Positions 23,025-34,465 of a stretch of 64,000 nt of DNA are shown piece by piece. The DNA lies in contig JAUIRK010000945.1 in the NCBI GenBank assembly GCA_030549495.1, positions 889,501 through 953,500 of the forward strand, in the 5' to 3' direction. The translations under genes and the position numbers were made by a program. The stretch comes from Nectonema munidae (taxonomy: Eukaryota > Nematomorpha > Nectonematoida > Nectonematidae). A model generated the notes under the pieces. The model searched no databases. It saw only the letters and a program-made list of their open reading frames with translations, and was not told the origin of the DNA. Within the stretch, counting starts at the first letter, position 1, and each line of letters starts with the position of its first letter.

Positions 23025-25220
23025 CTTGAAAAAATGCGACCCTGACCCCAAATACTTGAAAATTTTTTAATTTTTAAATTATTATTATTTAATTTACTTA
23101 ATAAAATTTTTTTAATAAATAAAAAAAATCTACCCCGACTAGGAAATTTATCACATACCGACTCCATGGACTCTGAAACACTCTGGCAACCTGCGTACCT
23201 TTTTCGTAATTCAAATTTTAATTTTTATAATTTTTAAAAAATTTCAAAACTTCGGCTCAAACCTTTTTGAAAACGTTTTGTGAAGTTAAATGGAAAATGA
23301 TCATTAAAAATCGTGCAAAGCAAATAACTATAAGCGATTTAAAAATGGTATTTTTGCTTAAATACATCGAATGAGATGTATGTATTTGCACTTTACTACT
23401 ATGCTCTTAAAGGTATCGTGGAATCGAATTTATCGTCACCCCCTACTAAACCATATGTGGACTTTAATGTGGCCGCATCTCAAAAATTTTGTCATCCCTG
23501 TTATCATGGAAAAGGTTGCTGTGCCGAACAAATCAACTTGCCCAATCTCCACATCCTGTGTTTTCTTTATCCTTAAATCAGCCAGTTGCGAAAGAAACCA
23601 TTCATATGTTCTAAGATTCATTTAAATTGATAAAATAATTGCAATTGTATGTAAATATTTGCGAAATTTTGACGGAATTATTATTAATCTGAAAATTTTA
23701 GTGGGGTAATGGCCTCCTCTCGCATTCAAACTCGTGTGCCATATGGCTGACCCGTCATTTAATATTTTCTTTTAATTCATACCCTTTTAAGTGGAAGTAA
23801 AACTGATCATTTTTCAACTGGATGACTTGTTTACCAACATTTTATCAATTTTATAGCAAGCATACCATACTCTTTGCACTCCCATTCGAAAATGAGATGC
23901 GATTCTCTGATATCATTTGAAAACTCCATTCATCTAAGTGTATGCTTGTACACTACAGAAAGTTCTCCACAAAGAATAAAAGTATGCCTTTATTATGTGC
24001 ACACTTGTTTAAAATATTCATTTGCTTCATCGCACAGTTTCCTGATTTAGGTGGCTAATTAAAGTTTTTCTTTTCTTTTCATTTTTTCCGTTCATCGTGG
24101 ACGAAAGACTTTTTGGCTCTCTCCTCCTTTCGGACATGCGCCCATCTAACATATGTAAGTGTGGAATCGAAGTCGGTGTTTTATTCTTTGAATTGGACCA
24201 AAGCTCGGACGTCAACTCTATAGGCCTTGTGAGTTCCACGCAGTGGCGACATATGGTACTTTACTACGATACGATAGCTTTTTTGTAGTACCATTCGAAA
24301 TTATGTAAAACTACGAAGAAAAAAAAAGTATCAAGTTCAAACCCGTTACTTGAGTGATATCATATTTCAGTGAATAAGGTTGTGTGCTTTATTTGTTCAC
24401 CATAAACACGTGTAATATGATAATCCATAAAGAATATCATACATCATATATATATACACCATGAAATGGTTAGAATTGAGGTGGATTAATTTGCAAAAAC
24501 CAAATAGAAATGGAAAAAAAGTATTTGATATAATTGGGATAAAAGGCTTAATGCTATGTTCTCAAACAGAGTTTAAATAGAAATGCAAAAAGACAGCATT
24601 ATTGATGAGATAAGGTTGAAACAAAAAAATTCAATCTGATGAATAGTTATATATATATACATAAGCTTTTAAAAAAGGATGTATGATTGGAGGCATTAAG
24701 CGTTCATCATATTATTATAGAATTAAAACTAGAAGGAAGTACATTTTAGTCATTATAAGTAAATCTTAAAAGAAGTTAGTATTAAGCATGTTATATAATA
24801 ATTAAAGTAGGTATTTTGCTTGGGATTTAAAATAGATGTTTAATAGGTGTTACTGTTTTACTTTTAAGAATAATATATAGGAAATGATATAAAATAAAGG
24901 CAGGAATCAACTTAACGGATTATAATAATAGGTCTAACAAAGAAATGCTATAAAAGAGAAGGAGGCATCATTGATTTCTTGAAATTGAAATTAAAATAAT
25001 TTTTTATCAAATTCCAGACTTCATTCTGTTATTTTTATATCAAATTTGTTGAATAAAACAGACACCAGCAAACAACTATAGAAAGTAAAAAATAGAAGAA
25101 TGAAAAATCGCGTTTGCCTCCCTTAAGCGTCCGCTTAAGCTATATTTTTTAGCTCAAAGGTGTGCTAAAGCGTATACGAGATAAGAAATCACTGCTCTCA
25201 CAATTCTTCTTCGCACACTG
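23025..25220. other. Intergenic DNA with two GC-elevated islands
   Basis: Islands at about 23370-23630 and 24040-24250 have clearly higher GC than their surroundings. Each has an open frame on both strands, but I recognise no protein. The first reads HPCYHGKGCCAEQINLPNL on the plus strand. The second contains consensus-like donors (GTAAGT near 24156, GTGAGT near 24228). A fold-back GGTAC...GTACC with a hAT-like CAGTGGCGA start lies at 24240-24290. These may be exons or old transposons. Confidence 0.3.
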
Positions 25221-25696
25221 TCATCATCATCATCATCCATTTGTTTCCAGGAGGAGAACAAGGTCTTATATCCCGGCTAGCCAGGGTCGACTTTTTCATT
25301 TTTGCAGCGTCGTCTCCATTGCTTTCTCAGTTGGGCATCTTTCAGAGAGAGCCCCCTTTTCTCCATATCTGCTTTCAACACCTCTTCCCATGATTTCTTG
25401 GGGCGCCCTTTCTTCGCTTCTCCAGTCGCAACTTCGTCTCTCACCCTCCTAAGAAAACTTTGTTCATCCATTCTCTCAAGATGGCCAGCCAACGCAGTCT
25501 TTCCTCTTTGAGATATCCATTTATGTCTAAAACTTCTGTCATTTTCCTGAGAACAGCATTTGGGACTTTGTGTAAGAGCGTTTTTCCACAAATCATTCGC
25601 AACATTCTCATTTCCATTGATCGCATACGCCTGATATCTGATTTTTTCAATGCCCAACATTCACACCCATAACTCATAGCACTTATCAAACATGCT

Positions 25697-25704
25697 TTGT
25701 ACAG
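25697..25704. repeat. hAT target-site duplication, left (TTGTACAG)
   Basis: Identical to 27979-27986. Removing the insert and one copy restores the LINE reading across the site (KGRLY|KACLISAMSYG on the minus strand). Confidence 0.95.
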
Positions 25705-27978
25705 TAGGGGTATGACAAAATTTTTTTTTTAATTTTTTCTCTTTCCCCCTACTACTACACGTGGAGATTTTCTTTTTATATTAATAAAATATTAAAATCA
25801 ATCAAAAAAATTTTTTAAATATCACCCCCCGCCCCTCAGTTTATGTTTTGTTTTTAAAGAGGTATAAAAATAATATTATATTTATTTTTTATTAATTTAT
25901 ATTATTTTATTTATTTTGTTTTACTTTTTGCAAACTCTAAATGAAATCCTTGTAAAACTTTTCGTCAAATTATATTTTATAGTCTATGATACTATTTTGA
26001 ACCCTTTTGTTTGAAACCTGAATTAAATAAAATAATGTATTATTTTTTCATTGCTTTTCATTTTATAAAATTTAAATTTATATTTGTTTTTTTATTTAGA
26101 AATAATTTTTCTAGTTATATTAATTAAATTTTAAAGTTTTTATGTCAAAAAACGCAGTTTCTTCAGAAAAAAATAAAAAATTTGGTCATCAAATCTTTTA
26201 CAATTTCAAGGATATAAAACATCAAAAAAGTATACTATTGTTCACAGTCTTGATCAAATGCATAAAATTCCAATGGAGAAGCACATCCTAGACAGATATA
26301 AAACTTTAACTTGCTCGATAAAGAATAAAAAAGAAATAATTTCAAAAATTTCAAAAGAAATACAATTTTTATGGGAAAAGCTAAACTTACCAATTCAAAA
26401 AGGCAAATCTACAGTTGAAAGAAAAGTTGGAGCTTTAATAGATAAGTTTGAAAAACACAGTCGAAGACCTGGAGACTATGACTTTACTGAAATGTTTAAT
26501 GTTACAGATGAAAAAGGAGAATGGTTCTGTAAAGAAGATAAAGAGTTTTATCATTTACAAATTTCAACAAAAGGTAAAGTAGGCTATTGCAGCACTAAGG
26601 AAGATACAAAAACCATTCATCCTAGAAAACTAAAATTATTTAAAACTAAAACAGAAAAAGCTAATAATTTTAATGAAGAAGTTACTACTGAACATATTTT
26701 TGAAGCTGAAGATCCATACAAAAGTGATGAATCTAATATTAGTGAAGATTCAAATGAAACTTCAAATTTCAAAAGACACCAAACTGATTGTGCAGTACGC
26801 TTAGTGACGACAGCAAAACTCAGTACAAGAAAAGCTCACACAGTTTGCAAAACATTATTTGACAGCGGTATTTCGGTGCCTACTCCTTCACAAAGTGGCG
26901 TTTACAAAGCTGTCTTTAAAAAGAGCGAAAATGTAAAATTAAACTTTAAAAAAATTTTGAAAGAGGAAAATTGGTGCTTGCATTTTGATGGAAAGACTGT
27001 AAAAAATAAAGAATATCAAGTAGTTATTTTAAAAAATGAAAAGAAAGAAGTCAAATTAGCTGTAATAGAATTGATGGATTCAAAAGGTAGAACAATATTT
27101 AATGGAATAAAAAGTGTTATTGATGAATATGAACTGTGGGCTTCAATAAAAATGATTGTATCTGATACAACTGCAGCAAATACTGGAAAATATCTTGGTG
27201 CAGTTAAATTTTTACAAAATCATTTTGAAGAAATTGGTTTGAAAAAACCTGTTTTCATAGGGTGCCAGCATCATATTCTTGACACATTATTAAAGCATGT
27301 TTTAAATGATTACTTTAGAGAATCAACATGTTCACCAAATTTAAACTATTTTTTTATCCTAATTATAGCAAAACAATACGATCAACTTAAATCCTCTTTT
27401 GAAAACACTTCCTTCCTTGAGCAATGCAAGATGGAATTCGAGGGCGATTTATACTATGCTTACTTTTATTCTTTTGCCAGAGTTTAGGAAAAGTGTTGAG
27501 GCAGCGTGTGACTTCATTTGTAGTTCTTGGGCTAACATTTTGTTTTCTGCTCATTATTTCAATTCAACTGATTTTGAAAACCTTTCAGAAGCTTGTAAGG
27601 GTCATCCAAAAGCTGTGAGATCATTGAATAAATTTTGGTCTAAAGAGCTATCCCCTATGCCGACACAGCGTTCGAATATTAGCGCAGAACGTGCAATTAA
27701 AGTTATGCAAGATCTACTTCATTTTTGTCAATCTATTGAAAAAGTTAATTTAAAATTTCTATTAACAAACTCTCTTGAATAAATTTTTGATAATATTGAG
27801 AAAATTTCTTGAATAAATTTTTTTCTAATATTTTCAATAAATAAATAAAATGTTTATGAGTTAGAGGGTGACTTTTTTAAAAGATAACAAAAAATGATTT
27901 ACATTTTTCTAACTTACGCATAAAAACTCCACAAAAAATAACATGGGGATGTGCAGTTGTAAAATTTTCATACCCCTA
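25705..27978 (+). mobile_element. hAT-superfamily DNA transposon, 2.27 kb
   Basis: The ends are TAGGGGTATGACAAAATTTT and its near inverse (TAGGGGTATGAAAATTTT), with a perfect 8-bp duplication TTGTACAG on both sides. The interior carries one transposase gene on the plus strand. The insertion lies inside a LINE, so it is younger than that LINE. Confidence 0.93.
26258..27782 (+). pseudogene. hAT transposase, frame-broken
   Basis: The first open frame (26258-27487) encodes 409 residues: a helical N-terminal region (EIQFLWEKLNLPIQ), an acidic linker, WCLHFDGK at about residue 242 (first catalytic Asp), SDTTAANTGKYLGAV at about 302 (second Asp), and GCQHHILD at about 334, the Cys-His pair of the family. 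The homologous continuation lies in another frame from about 27399: SLSNARWNSRAIYTM (the conserved R-W), then SELSPMP-like and helical C-terminal sequence to 27782. In relatives I remember, roughly 40 residues separate the two parts, so an internal deletion with a frameshift is likely. It probably cannot move itself. Confidence 0.85.
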
Positions 27979-27986
27979 TTGTACAG
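27979..27986. repeat. hAT target-site duplication, right (TTGTACAG)
   Basis: Partner of 25697-25704. Confidence 0.95.
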
Positions 27987-29792
27987 TCTTCCTTTTAGCT
28001 TCAAAGACAGCGTTTTCTTACAAAATACTAGAGATATGTCGTTGAATTTTTTCCAAGCGAGTCTTATCCGTGATGTCATAGATTTTACATCTCCATCTCT
28101 GATAAGTACGTCTCCTAAGTACCGAAATTCTTTAACAACATTAATTTTGTCTCCTCAAAATATGACCTTTATAAGCGAAACCACGCACACCTGAACATCT
28201 TTTATGGACTACACTGAATGGCATTTCTCATAACTCTTTTCCCGCATTTTGCACATAGATCGATATTACTAATAACGTCATCTAAACATGGAGATTTAAA
28301 TTTCATTGCTTTCGTTTTTGAAAAGTTTATCTTCAGCCCTTTGCTACTCAGTGCTTCTCTCCAACTAACATATCTTTTTCAAACGTCGTCCCAACTGCTT
28401 CCAACAATCACCAAATCATCTGCATAGAGAAACTCTCTCTTACACTTTTCAACATCATCATAAAGTTCATCCATAACAATTGCAAAAGGTATAGGGCTAA
28501 GCACAGATCCCTGATGAACACCGACTTCAACTTTGAACCACTCTGATATTTGTCCTTCAACTTGCACTACAGTTTTTGCATCGCTGTACATTTCCATTAT
28601 TGCTTTTACTTCGTACTCTGGCACGCCTTTTTTTCTCAGAGCCCACGAAATTACTTCTCTTGGAATGCAATCAAAAGCTCTCTCAAGGTCGACAAATACA
28701 GCGTATAAGCCCTTATCCACTTTTAAAATTGCACCGATCGTGCTTTTACCGGACATGAAACCCATTTGGATTTCATTTATCTCAACACGTTTCCTAATTC
28801 TTTTTTCAAAAACTCTCTCCAATACCTTCATCGCATGTTCAAGAAACTTTATACTTCTATAGTTAGAACATTCTTTTGAGTCGCCTTTGCCTTTATAAAG
28901 AGGTAACAAAACACTATTCCTCCAGCTTTCTGGCATCTTTCTTCCCATCATTATATCATTTCCTATTTTTGCCAAAGAACCCTCAAGTCCACAAAGTTCT
29001 ATTACTTCTATAGGCACACCGCTTGGACCAGTTGCTTTATTAGTTTTCATCTGTATCATCGCTTGATTTCTCTTGAAATTCTGTCTATTCAAAGATTTGC
29101 GCCAGTGATTCTTCCACAGTTCTAATCTTTCTTCTAGCTTCAACTTTAGCTCTCCATTTTTGTCTCTCATTCACAAGGATTTCCAATAATATCTTGTTTG
29201 TTTTTCTTGCTTGTCTTGGCCATACGAAAGATGTGTCTCATCTTCTCTTCGACTCTCATCATTCTTTCCATCTGCTTTGTTTCTTTTTCAGCTTCTGCAT
29301 GCTTAGCCTTCACCACCATCATGCTCTTAGCCATGTTTCTGTGCTTGACATATCTTTATTTTCTCCACATTTTATAGTTTTCTTTCTTTTCCTTTAATGC
29401 CTTTTTGACACTATCGTTATTCCACCACCAAGTTACTTTCATACCGTTACTCTTTGATATTCCACATTCTTCTTTCATTATTTCAGACAATTTTATCCCA
29501 TTCTGCATCTTTATCGATTGAGTCTGCTTTTTCCATGCAATACAACTTGATTCGATTGGCATTTTTCACTTCAAAAATAGTCTTCAATTTTTTTCTCTAC
29601 ACTGGTTCATAAAAAGATAGGAAAACCCATGTTAAAAAGTGGTACCTCAATATATAAATAGGCTCATACTTTTTTACATGCCTCATAACTTTTTTCATAT
29701 GAACTAAAAAGAGCTGAAATTTTGAAAGACAGTTAGGAACTATAGAGCAAACCTCACTACAAAATATCATGCAATTTGAAAAACTGTAAGAT

Positions 29793-29993
29793 ATACCATT
29801 TTTACTTTAAGTTCGTCCTTTTTCACTTTAAGTTCGTCTTTTTTTACTTTAAGTTCGTCCTTATAAAATTCTTAATTTATATTTGAGCAAAAAATAAAGA
29901 TAATTTTTTACTGAAAATACTAAAAAAGAAATTAAGGATTTTATAAGGACGAACTTAAAGTAAGAAAGGACGAAGTTAAAGTAAAAAGGGTAT
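29793..29993. mobile_element. MITE whose inverted ends are built from a short tandem repeat
   Basis: The left arm holds three copies of ACTTTAAGTTCGTC (about 22-bp spacing) and the right arm two inverted copies. The outer ends are TACC...GGTA with TA on both sides, as in Tc1/mariner-type insertions. The centre is a short AT-rich loop. The whole folds into a long hairpin. Confidence 0.7.
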
Positions 29994-30335
29994 ATTCATT
30001 TTTAACCTCAGATTTTTTACAAATAAATACATAGTATCTTGGCGAATCTCCGTTTGCATATATACTGACTGGAGCTTTGCCAAGCTCCTAATATATCAGT
30101 GATATAAAAATAAAATATAATTATATAAAAAAATAATTTAATAAAATTATAATTTACATAATTTACATACAAGAGAAAAGTAATTATATTTTAACTATTT
30201 TTGTATTTTGTATATCATGAATAAGTGAAAAAAGATTTACGCTGGAAGATGCCATGTTTGAGAACACTCTTTTTTTGCAATGATTGAATTTTGAATAAAC
30301 TTTTTCAACTTTTTACCAAATTTTACATGGATTTG
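29994..30335. other. AT-rich intergenic DNA
   Basis: A short G/C-richer patch at 30035-30100 contains two similar words (GGCGAATCTCC, GCCAAGCTCC). No gene is supported. Confidence 0.4.
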
Positions 30336-30464
30336 TTATTTACGATTATATCGAATTTGATGTTTTTTGAATTTGCTTAACAAACTTATATCACTAGAAA
30401 TTGTAGCTTCTCTTGTATTCTCTTGTTTCTGCTCTTGAAGCCTCATCAGTTCCACTTTGGTGTT
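30336..30464 (-). CDS. Candidate terminal coding exon of a minus-strand gene
   Basis: On the minus strand a strong acceptor (TTTTTTTATTATAG) at 30465-30466 opens a phase-0 frame of 42 codons. It reads NTKVELMRLQEQKQENTREA, then SSDISLLSKFKKHQIRYNRK and a TAA. The composition is helical and coiled-coil-like. Upstream on the minus strand, the array units carry two phase-0 exon-like segments of similar character, and joining LELLERK to NTKVELMRL continues a heptad-like pattern. I do not recognise the protein. It could be chance or a dead paralogue. Confidence 0.5.
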   Translation of the reverse strand, partial: NTKVELMRLQEQKQENTREATISSDISLLSKFKKHQIRYNRK

Positions 30465-30952
30465 CTATAATAAAAAAATATCAATTCAAGCTAACTTCCT
30501 TAAACCATCTCTTTAAGTGAATAATATATTAACAATAAAAAACATAGCGTTAATGTGCCGTGATTGTACAAAAGAATATTGGAAGCATTTATAGCAAGAT
30601 CATAGCAAGGTCCTTTCGGTCATGTTCGCTTACTTTATTGCGTTTTGATTTTTTCTCTCCAAAATTTCGTTATGTTTTTGAATATAACATATTTTTTTAT
30701 TCCGCTACAATTTTAGCGTACGTAAGAAAGGGAAGTTTGAAAATACGACATTTCTTTTTATCACGATTACCAGGTCATTTTTGTTTCTTCTTTTGGCCTG
30801 GATAATCATGAGCGCCAAAAAGGAGAGGGACCAAATTTTGGGAATGATTTATAAATTTTATTTGCGGCCTAAAATTGAAAACAGAAAGCATTCGGAAAGA
30901 GGCATTCTTTATTCTCCAAAATAGAATTAGATCCCAGAAAAAGGAGTCCACA
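30465..30952. other. Left flank of the array
   Basis: Unique sequence up to the TTAA at 30953. On the minus strand a second acceptor-like site (TTTTCAATTTTAG) lies near 30865, but no frame there is convincing. Confidence 0.4.
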
Positions 30953-30956
30953 TTAA

Positions 30957-31219
30957 CCCATTTAAGGCCAAGCAAAGCAGACGATATCTAAAAAAATGCA
31001 GACGATTTATATTCAAAGTCATTGAAAAAAGCAGACGAAGATGAAATTACTTATGTTGCAAAATAGGAACATTGGTCGTAAATGTGTTAACCCAAATACA
31101 ACCAACGGCACCTATAGCTGACACCTTTTAAATAAAATCCTCTGTGTTTATCAATGCCTTTTAATACAAATCTTCTGCTTTACATAAGATATCGTCTGAT
31201 TATACTGAACGTAAACGGG
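30957..31219. mobile_element. piggyBac-like MITE (263 bp), one per array unit
   Basis: TTAA sits on both sides (30953-30956 and 31220-31223). The ends are CCCATTTAAG and, inverted, CCCGTTTACG. GCAGACGA words repeat in subterminal positions and are inverted near the right end (TCGTCTG). Other copies: 35099-35361, 39106-39368, 43108-43370, 49960-50222 and 53973-54235. All are 263 bp. Confidence 0.85.
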
Positions 31220-31289
31220 TTAACCTATTTTGGACGAGTGTGAGGACTTAGATCACTGGTTCCCCACCTTTCTCTCCTACGGACCCCTT

Positions 31290-32345
31290 ATAATAATAAT
31301 AATAATAATCAATTTTAGGGCTAGTGTTCCCAGCACGCTGAGGTTTAGCCGGTTTTTACCACTATGGCATTTAAGACAAAATTAAACTAATCTCTCATTT
31401 TGCTCTCCATTTATCTCTATTTTGCTCGTCCCCTAATGCTTTAGCTAATCTTTTGCTCATGTCTTTTTTTGACTATTTCTATCCATGTCATCTTTGGCTT
31501 GTCTTTACTCTTACCTAAAGCTTTTTTAATTAGATCACCAGATCTTCTATTTACATGCCCAAACCACCTTAACCTTTGTATTTCCAATACTTTATTTATT
31601 TCATTTACTTGACATAAACTTTTTATCTTTTCACTACTTATTTGATCTTTTAAATTAAATTTGCACATGATTCTTAACATCTTCATCTCTGTGGTGTTTA
31701 GTCTATTTTTCTCAGATGCCTAACTTTGGCCACACTAAACTAGACCTAATACAACTTCTATAAAGAAAACCCCTTAATTTTAACGAAAAGATACTATTGC
31801 ATAAAATACCACTTAACGCTTTAAATTTTTTTCCAAGTTAGTTGTATTCTATGTTCTCCCTACAGAGTTACTTACACCACCTGTTTTGTCTAAAACCTCA
31901 TCTAAATAACAAAATTGTTTAACTTCTTCCAATTCTACGCCGCCTACTACTACAACTTTTTCTTCCAATACTACATCGGTATTTGGGTTGACACTTAAAC
32001 AGCAGCTATGCTTAAAATTTGTCGTATTTATCAAACTGTCCTTAATGTTTGAGCATTTTTTATGTACCCACTTATTGCAATGTACACAAAGAACAGAGTT
32101 TCTTTTAACTCTTTTTCGGTAAACTCCACATGGATCTATTTTGGAAACTGTGTTCTCAGTACCCTAAGAATCGCTAATTTTCATCCACTTAGTTTTGCTA
32201 GTGTTTATTCTTAAACCTTTTTTCTCTAGTGTCTCATACCATGTGCTAATCTTTTTACTTAATTCTTCAGAAGATTTTCCCATTAGTACTATACCATATC
32301 TGCATATAAAATCTCACTCGTATCTTCTTTAATTAAATCCTTAAT
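31290..32345 (-). mobile_element. LINE 3' fragment inside the array unit
   Basis: On the minus strand: GESSEELSKKISTWYETLEKKGLR (the region after the YADD box; clearest in units 2-6), CGVC...CVHCNKWVHKKCS (a Cys/His knuckle known from some LINEs), EEVKQFCYLGEVLDKTGG, and QRLRWFGHVNRRSGDLI. The 3' tail is an ATT/AAT run at about 31290-31310. Frames are broken. Copies recur in all six units, minus the 122-bp segment that only unit 1 keeps. Confidence 0.85.
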
Positions 32346-32740
32346 AATTTCATCAAGAATAATATTGAATAAAAAAATAATCAATATTTCGACCTTTGCG
32401 GTCTTTCTCAAGATTCTAAACACAAAATTTTTTACCATCAAGTGGAAATAGATAAATGTATGGAGATATAGATGTCATATGTGGTTGGAAGTGTGGGGTT
32501 TCATGTTTAAAATACTTACATAATGAGGAGAGATGGAACGAAATAGTGAAAGTGAAAATACTACCATTTTTGTTTAGAATCTTGAGAAAGTCCGTAAAGA
32601 TCGAAATATTGATTATTTCTATCATTTGTAAAGTCGAGTTGTTAATAAAGTGTTTTTCAACTTTTTTTTTAATTTCTTTACAATGTCATAAATGTTTGTT
32701 TGCATTTCTGCATTTAGATTTGGTATAAAGAGGCTGAGTA
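32340..32740. mobile_element. Penelope-like end fragments in inverted arrangement
   Basis: About 44 bp at 32378-32421 recurs inverted at 32575-32622. Each arm contains CTTGAGAAAG, a GACC/GGTC hairpin (less perfect in the right arm of unit 1) and CGAAATATTGATT. The same layout (CTTGATAAAG...CGAAATTAATT) ends the Penelope-like element at 62.5 kb. These hairpins recall degenerate hammerhead-type cores known from Penelope-like termini, but the CUGANGA core is not exact. Confidence 0.55.
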
Positions 32741-33133
32741 AAAGCGTTTTCGACGCACAAATAAGTTGCAGGGAAGCGGCATCAAATCTTTGATTGCTCT
32801 GGATGCCAATTTAGAGTGCTTTTTTATCGCGCTTTTTGTTTTTTTAGGGGATTAAACAATCTTACTCACTGCACGATATAATTTCGTCGTTGATGACAAT
32901 TTTTCTATCTATAAGAGATTGCAAAGACATTTAATGTACTATTATTTTTCAAATAGCCGGCTAGCGAGCCAAAAAGAATAAATCGATTGAAGAAAGAGGC
33001 TCTCCTTCTCTCTCTTCTCTCCCAACCTTATTTTGCTCCGTAGAACCTCTTCCCTGTATATGGAATCTGATAATGGGGCCGTATATAGTATAAAAAATTT
33101 TTGACGTATCCGTTACCTAATCTTTACGGACCC

Positions 33134-33250
33134 TTATGTGTCCGCGTAGCGCAGGTTGGGAACCACTGCTTCAAATCCTAAATATTCTCTTGTTTCCGTA
33201 TTTTGTCTCATCAAGGTGGTTTTGGAAAGTCTTTCTTGAAAACGCTGCAG
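33134..33250 (-). CDS. Exon-like segment gamma with a hAT-derived tail
   Basis: Minus strand, acceptor ATATCCATAG, phase 0, 38 codons and a TAA: LQRFQERLSKTTLMRQNTET, then REYLGF, then EAVVPNLRYADT. The last dozen residues are encoded by the hAT right end. The word GAAACAAGAGAATA is shared with the terminal exon candidate at 30336-30464. Same segment in units 2-6: 37140-37256, 41146-41262, 47998-48114, 52001-52117 and 56013-56129. It may be an alternative 3' exon or a chance frame. Confidence 0.35.
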   Translation of the reverse strand: MQRFQERLSKTTLMRQNTETREYLGFEAVVPNLRYADT

Positions 33251-34177
33251 CTATGGATATCGAGAGTAGAGTAGAGGTTATGACTTTTTTGGTTTGTGAG
33301 TGAACTCTTCAGTATATAAAAGCAATTCACAGAATGTTAACTTGTTAAATTTTTACAAAATCTAGATTTGCTACAAAAAATGATTGACTATTAAAAATGT
33401 TGAGCTATTAGGATAAAAAATTGACCTAATAGCTTGGTCTTCTTTTATACAAACTCTAGAAAATAAGGCCATTTACGTGTTTTAAACTACGTGCTATTAC
33501 AATTCAAAAGGCATCTGATCTTCATTGACTTTTAATTTATATAAACGACATGTTGGTAAACTACAGCGCGTTGGCTGCATGCTACCTGCTAAGTCATTTG
33601 AGGTGGTATTCATACCACAAGATCATTGATTGGTTAGAGGTGTTTCGATAAAAAAATGGCTTTTTTTTTCCTCTCCCGGTTTTGCCTTTTTGTAGTCGAT
33701 TCGCCTTTTGGTAGCTTAATTCTCAATCTATGAAGTCATCTTTAAGGGAATATTTATTGTTTAAGCGCATAATAATCCTTAAAGGAATCTTTTTTACATT
33801 ATAAATTTACTTTGAAAATTAAAATTTTGTTGATGAAATTTTCCTTCATTCTTAAAGCGGATTCTTTCATGAAAGAGTTTACGCATACTCCAAAACCCCC
33901 TTTTCAATTGCACCCTTGGGGCATATGTGCGCCATACTAGAAAAGAGTCACTGCTCTGCCTTCATACTGTGCCCAACGAACACGATATATATGTGTATGT
34001 GTGTATTGTGTTTCATCCATTTACTTGTTTCAACAGCTTCATTGAAGTGTTCAGGACAAAAATCAAGTAGTATCATCTTTTTTTTGAAATAATTTATAGA
34101 TCATGTGACCAGTGCGACATTATGAGTGATACACAGCACAGTATATGTGTATGTGTATGCATTCTACACACTTTCAC

Positions 34178-34312
34178 CTTCCTTTCCAGCAGTTCAAGAT
34201 TTTTCATTGCTGTCTTTTTGACTTTTTTCGAGAATACTCTTCTCATCAAACTTTTCGCAACGTAAGCTTCTTCATGCTTGTATATCATTTGACTCAAGGT
34301 GTACACAATTTG
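34178..34312 (-). CDS. Exon-like segment beta (45 codons, phase 0-0)
   Basis: Minus strand, acceptor TTTTTATGGTAG, donor AAG|GTGAAAG. It encodes QIVYTLSQMIYKHEEAYVAK, then SLMRRVFSKKVKKTAMKNLE, then LLERK: charged and helical, with a basic patch. It is 135 nt, so it can be spliced in any number without shifting the frame. Copies: 38181-38315, 42187-42321, 49039-49173, 53042-53176 and 57055-57189, all with the same peptide. Identity alone does not prove selection, because the array is near-identical throughout. Family unknown. Confidence 0.45.
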
Positions 34313-34375
34313 CTACCATAAAAATATGAAGAAGTCTTTTATCAATTGAATTAAAGGTTTTTATTTACTTTTTGT

Positions 34376-34465
34376 GCAACTACGAGCAAAGAAGGGATTG
34401 AACCCGAGACCACCTACCTTGTGGTTTCTAGGCTAAGTATCTAACGATCCTTGCTCACACGCCCC
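34376..34465 (-). mobile_element. tRNA-derived SINE head, one per array unit
   Basis: Minus strand: starts GGGGCGTGTGAGCAAGG, has GTTAGATACTTAGCC, and the B box GGTTCAATCC. It resembles the heads at 12575 and 58621. Copies vary after the B box: unit 2 has a longer G run (38398-38403), and units 5 and 6 carry an extra TGATGCT-type insertion. Confidence 0.65.

Larger units (their letters stand above)
25223..29585 (-). mobile_element. 5'-truncated non-LTR LINE, split by a hAT insertion
   Basis: Read on the minus strand from 29585: a linker with VTWWWNNDSVKKALKEKKE (about 29400) and RHIFRMARQARKTNK; a 263-codon open frame (28379-29170) with NKATGPSGVPIEV, GFMSGKSTIGAI, VFVDLERAFDCIPREV, VHQGSVLSP and FLYADDLVIV; then, beyond the hAT insert, SYGCECWALKKSD, HLERMDEQSFLRRV and KKGRPKKSWEEVLKADM. 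This is the full order from linker through reverse transcriptase to the C-terminal end of an endonuclease-reverse-transcriptase LINE. The endonuclease is absent. The 3' end has a GAT trinucleotide tail (about 25222-25238). A few frame changes are present outside the RT block. The exact clade is not resolved. Confidence 0.88.
31254..33168. mobile_element. hAT-like inverted-repeat element with nested insertions, in every unit
   Basis: The left end CACTGGTTCCCCACCT and the inverted right end CAGTGGTTCCCAACCTG, each followed by an ACGGACCC / GGACACATAAGGGTCC block, are typical of non-autonomous hAT ends. An 8-bp duplication is not clean (ACTTAGAT against CTTCAAAT). No transposase is recognised. 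Inside lie a LINE fragment and a Penelope-like fragment. Confidence 0.65.

Noticed and set aside
25122-25139. Perfect palindrome CTTAAGCG-TC-CGCTTAAG
   Set aside because: An isolated 8+2+8 hairpin without flanking context; it could be chance or the tip of an unseen repeat.
25277-25511. Plus-strand frames opposite the LINE C-terminal end
   Set aside because: Antisense shadows of clear LINE coding sequence on the minus strand.
32456-32728. 90-codon plus-strand frame repeated in all units
   Set aside because: It lies over the Penelope-like end fragments, has no motif, and its conservation follows from the near-identity of the array units.
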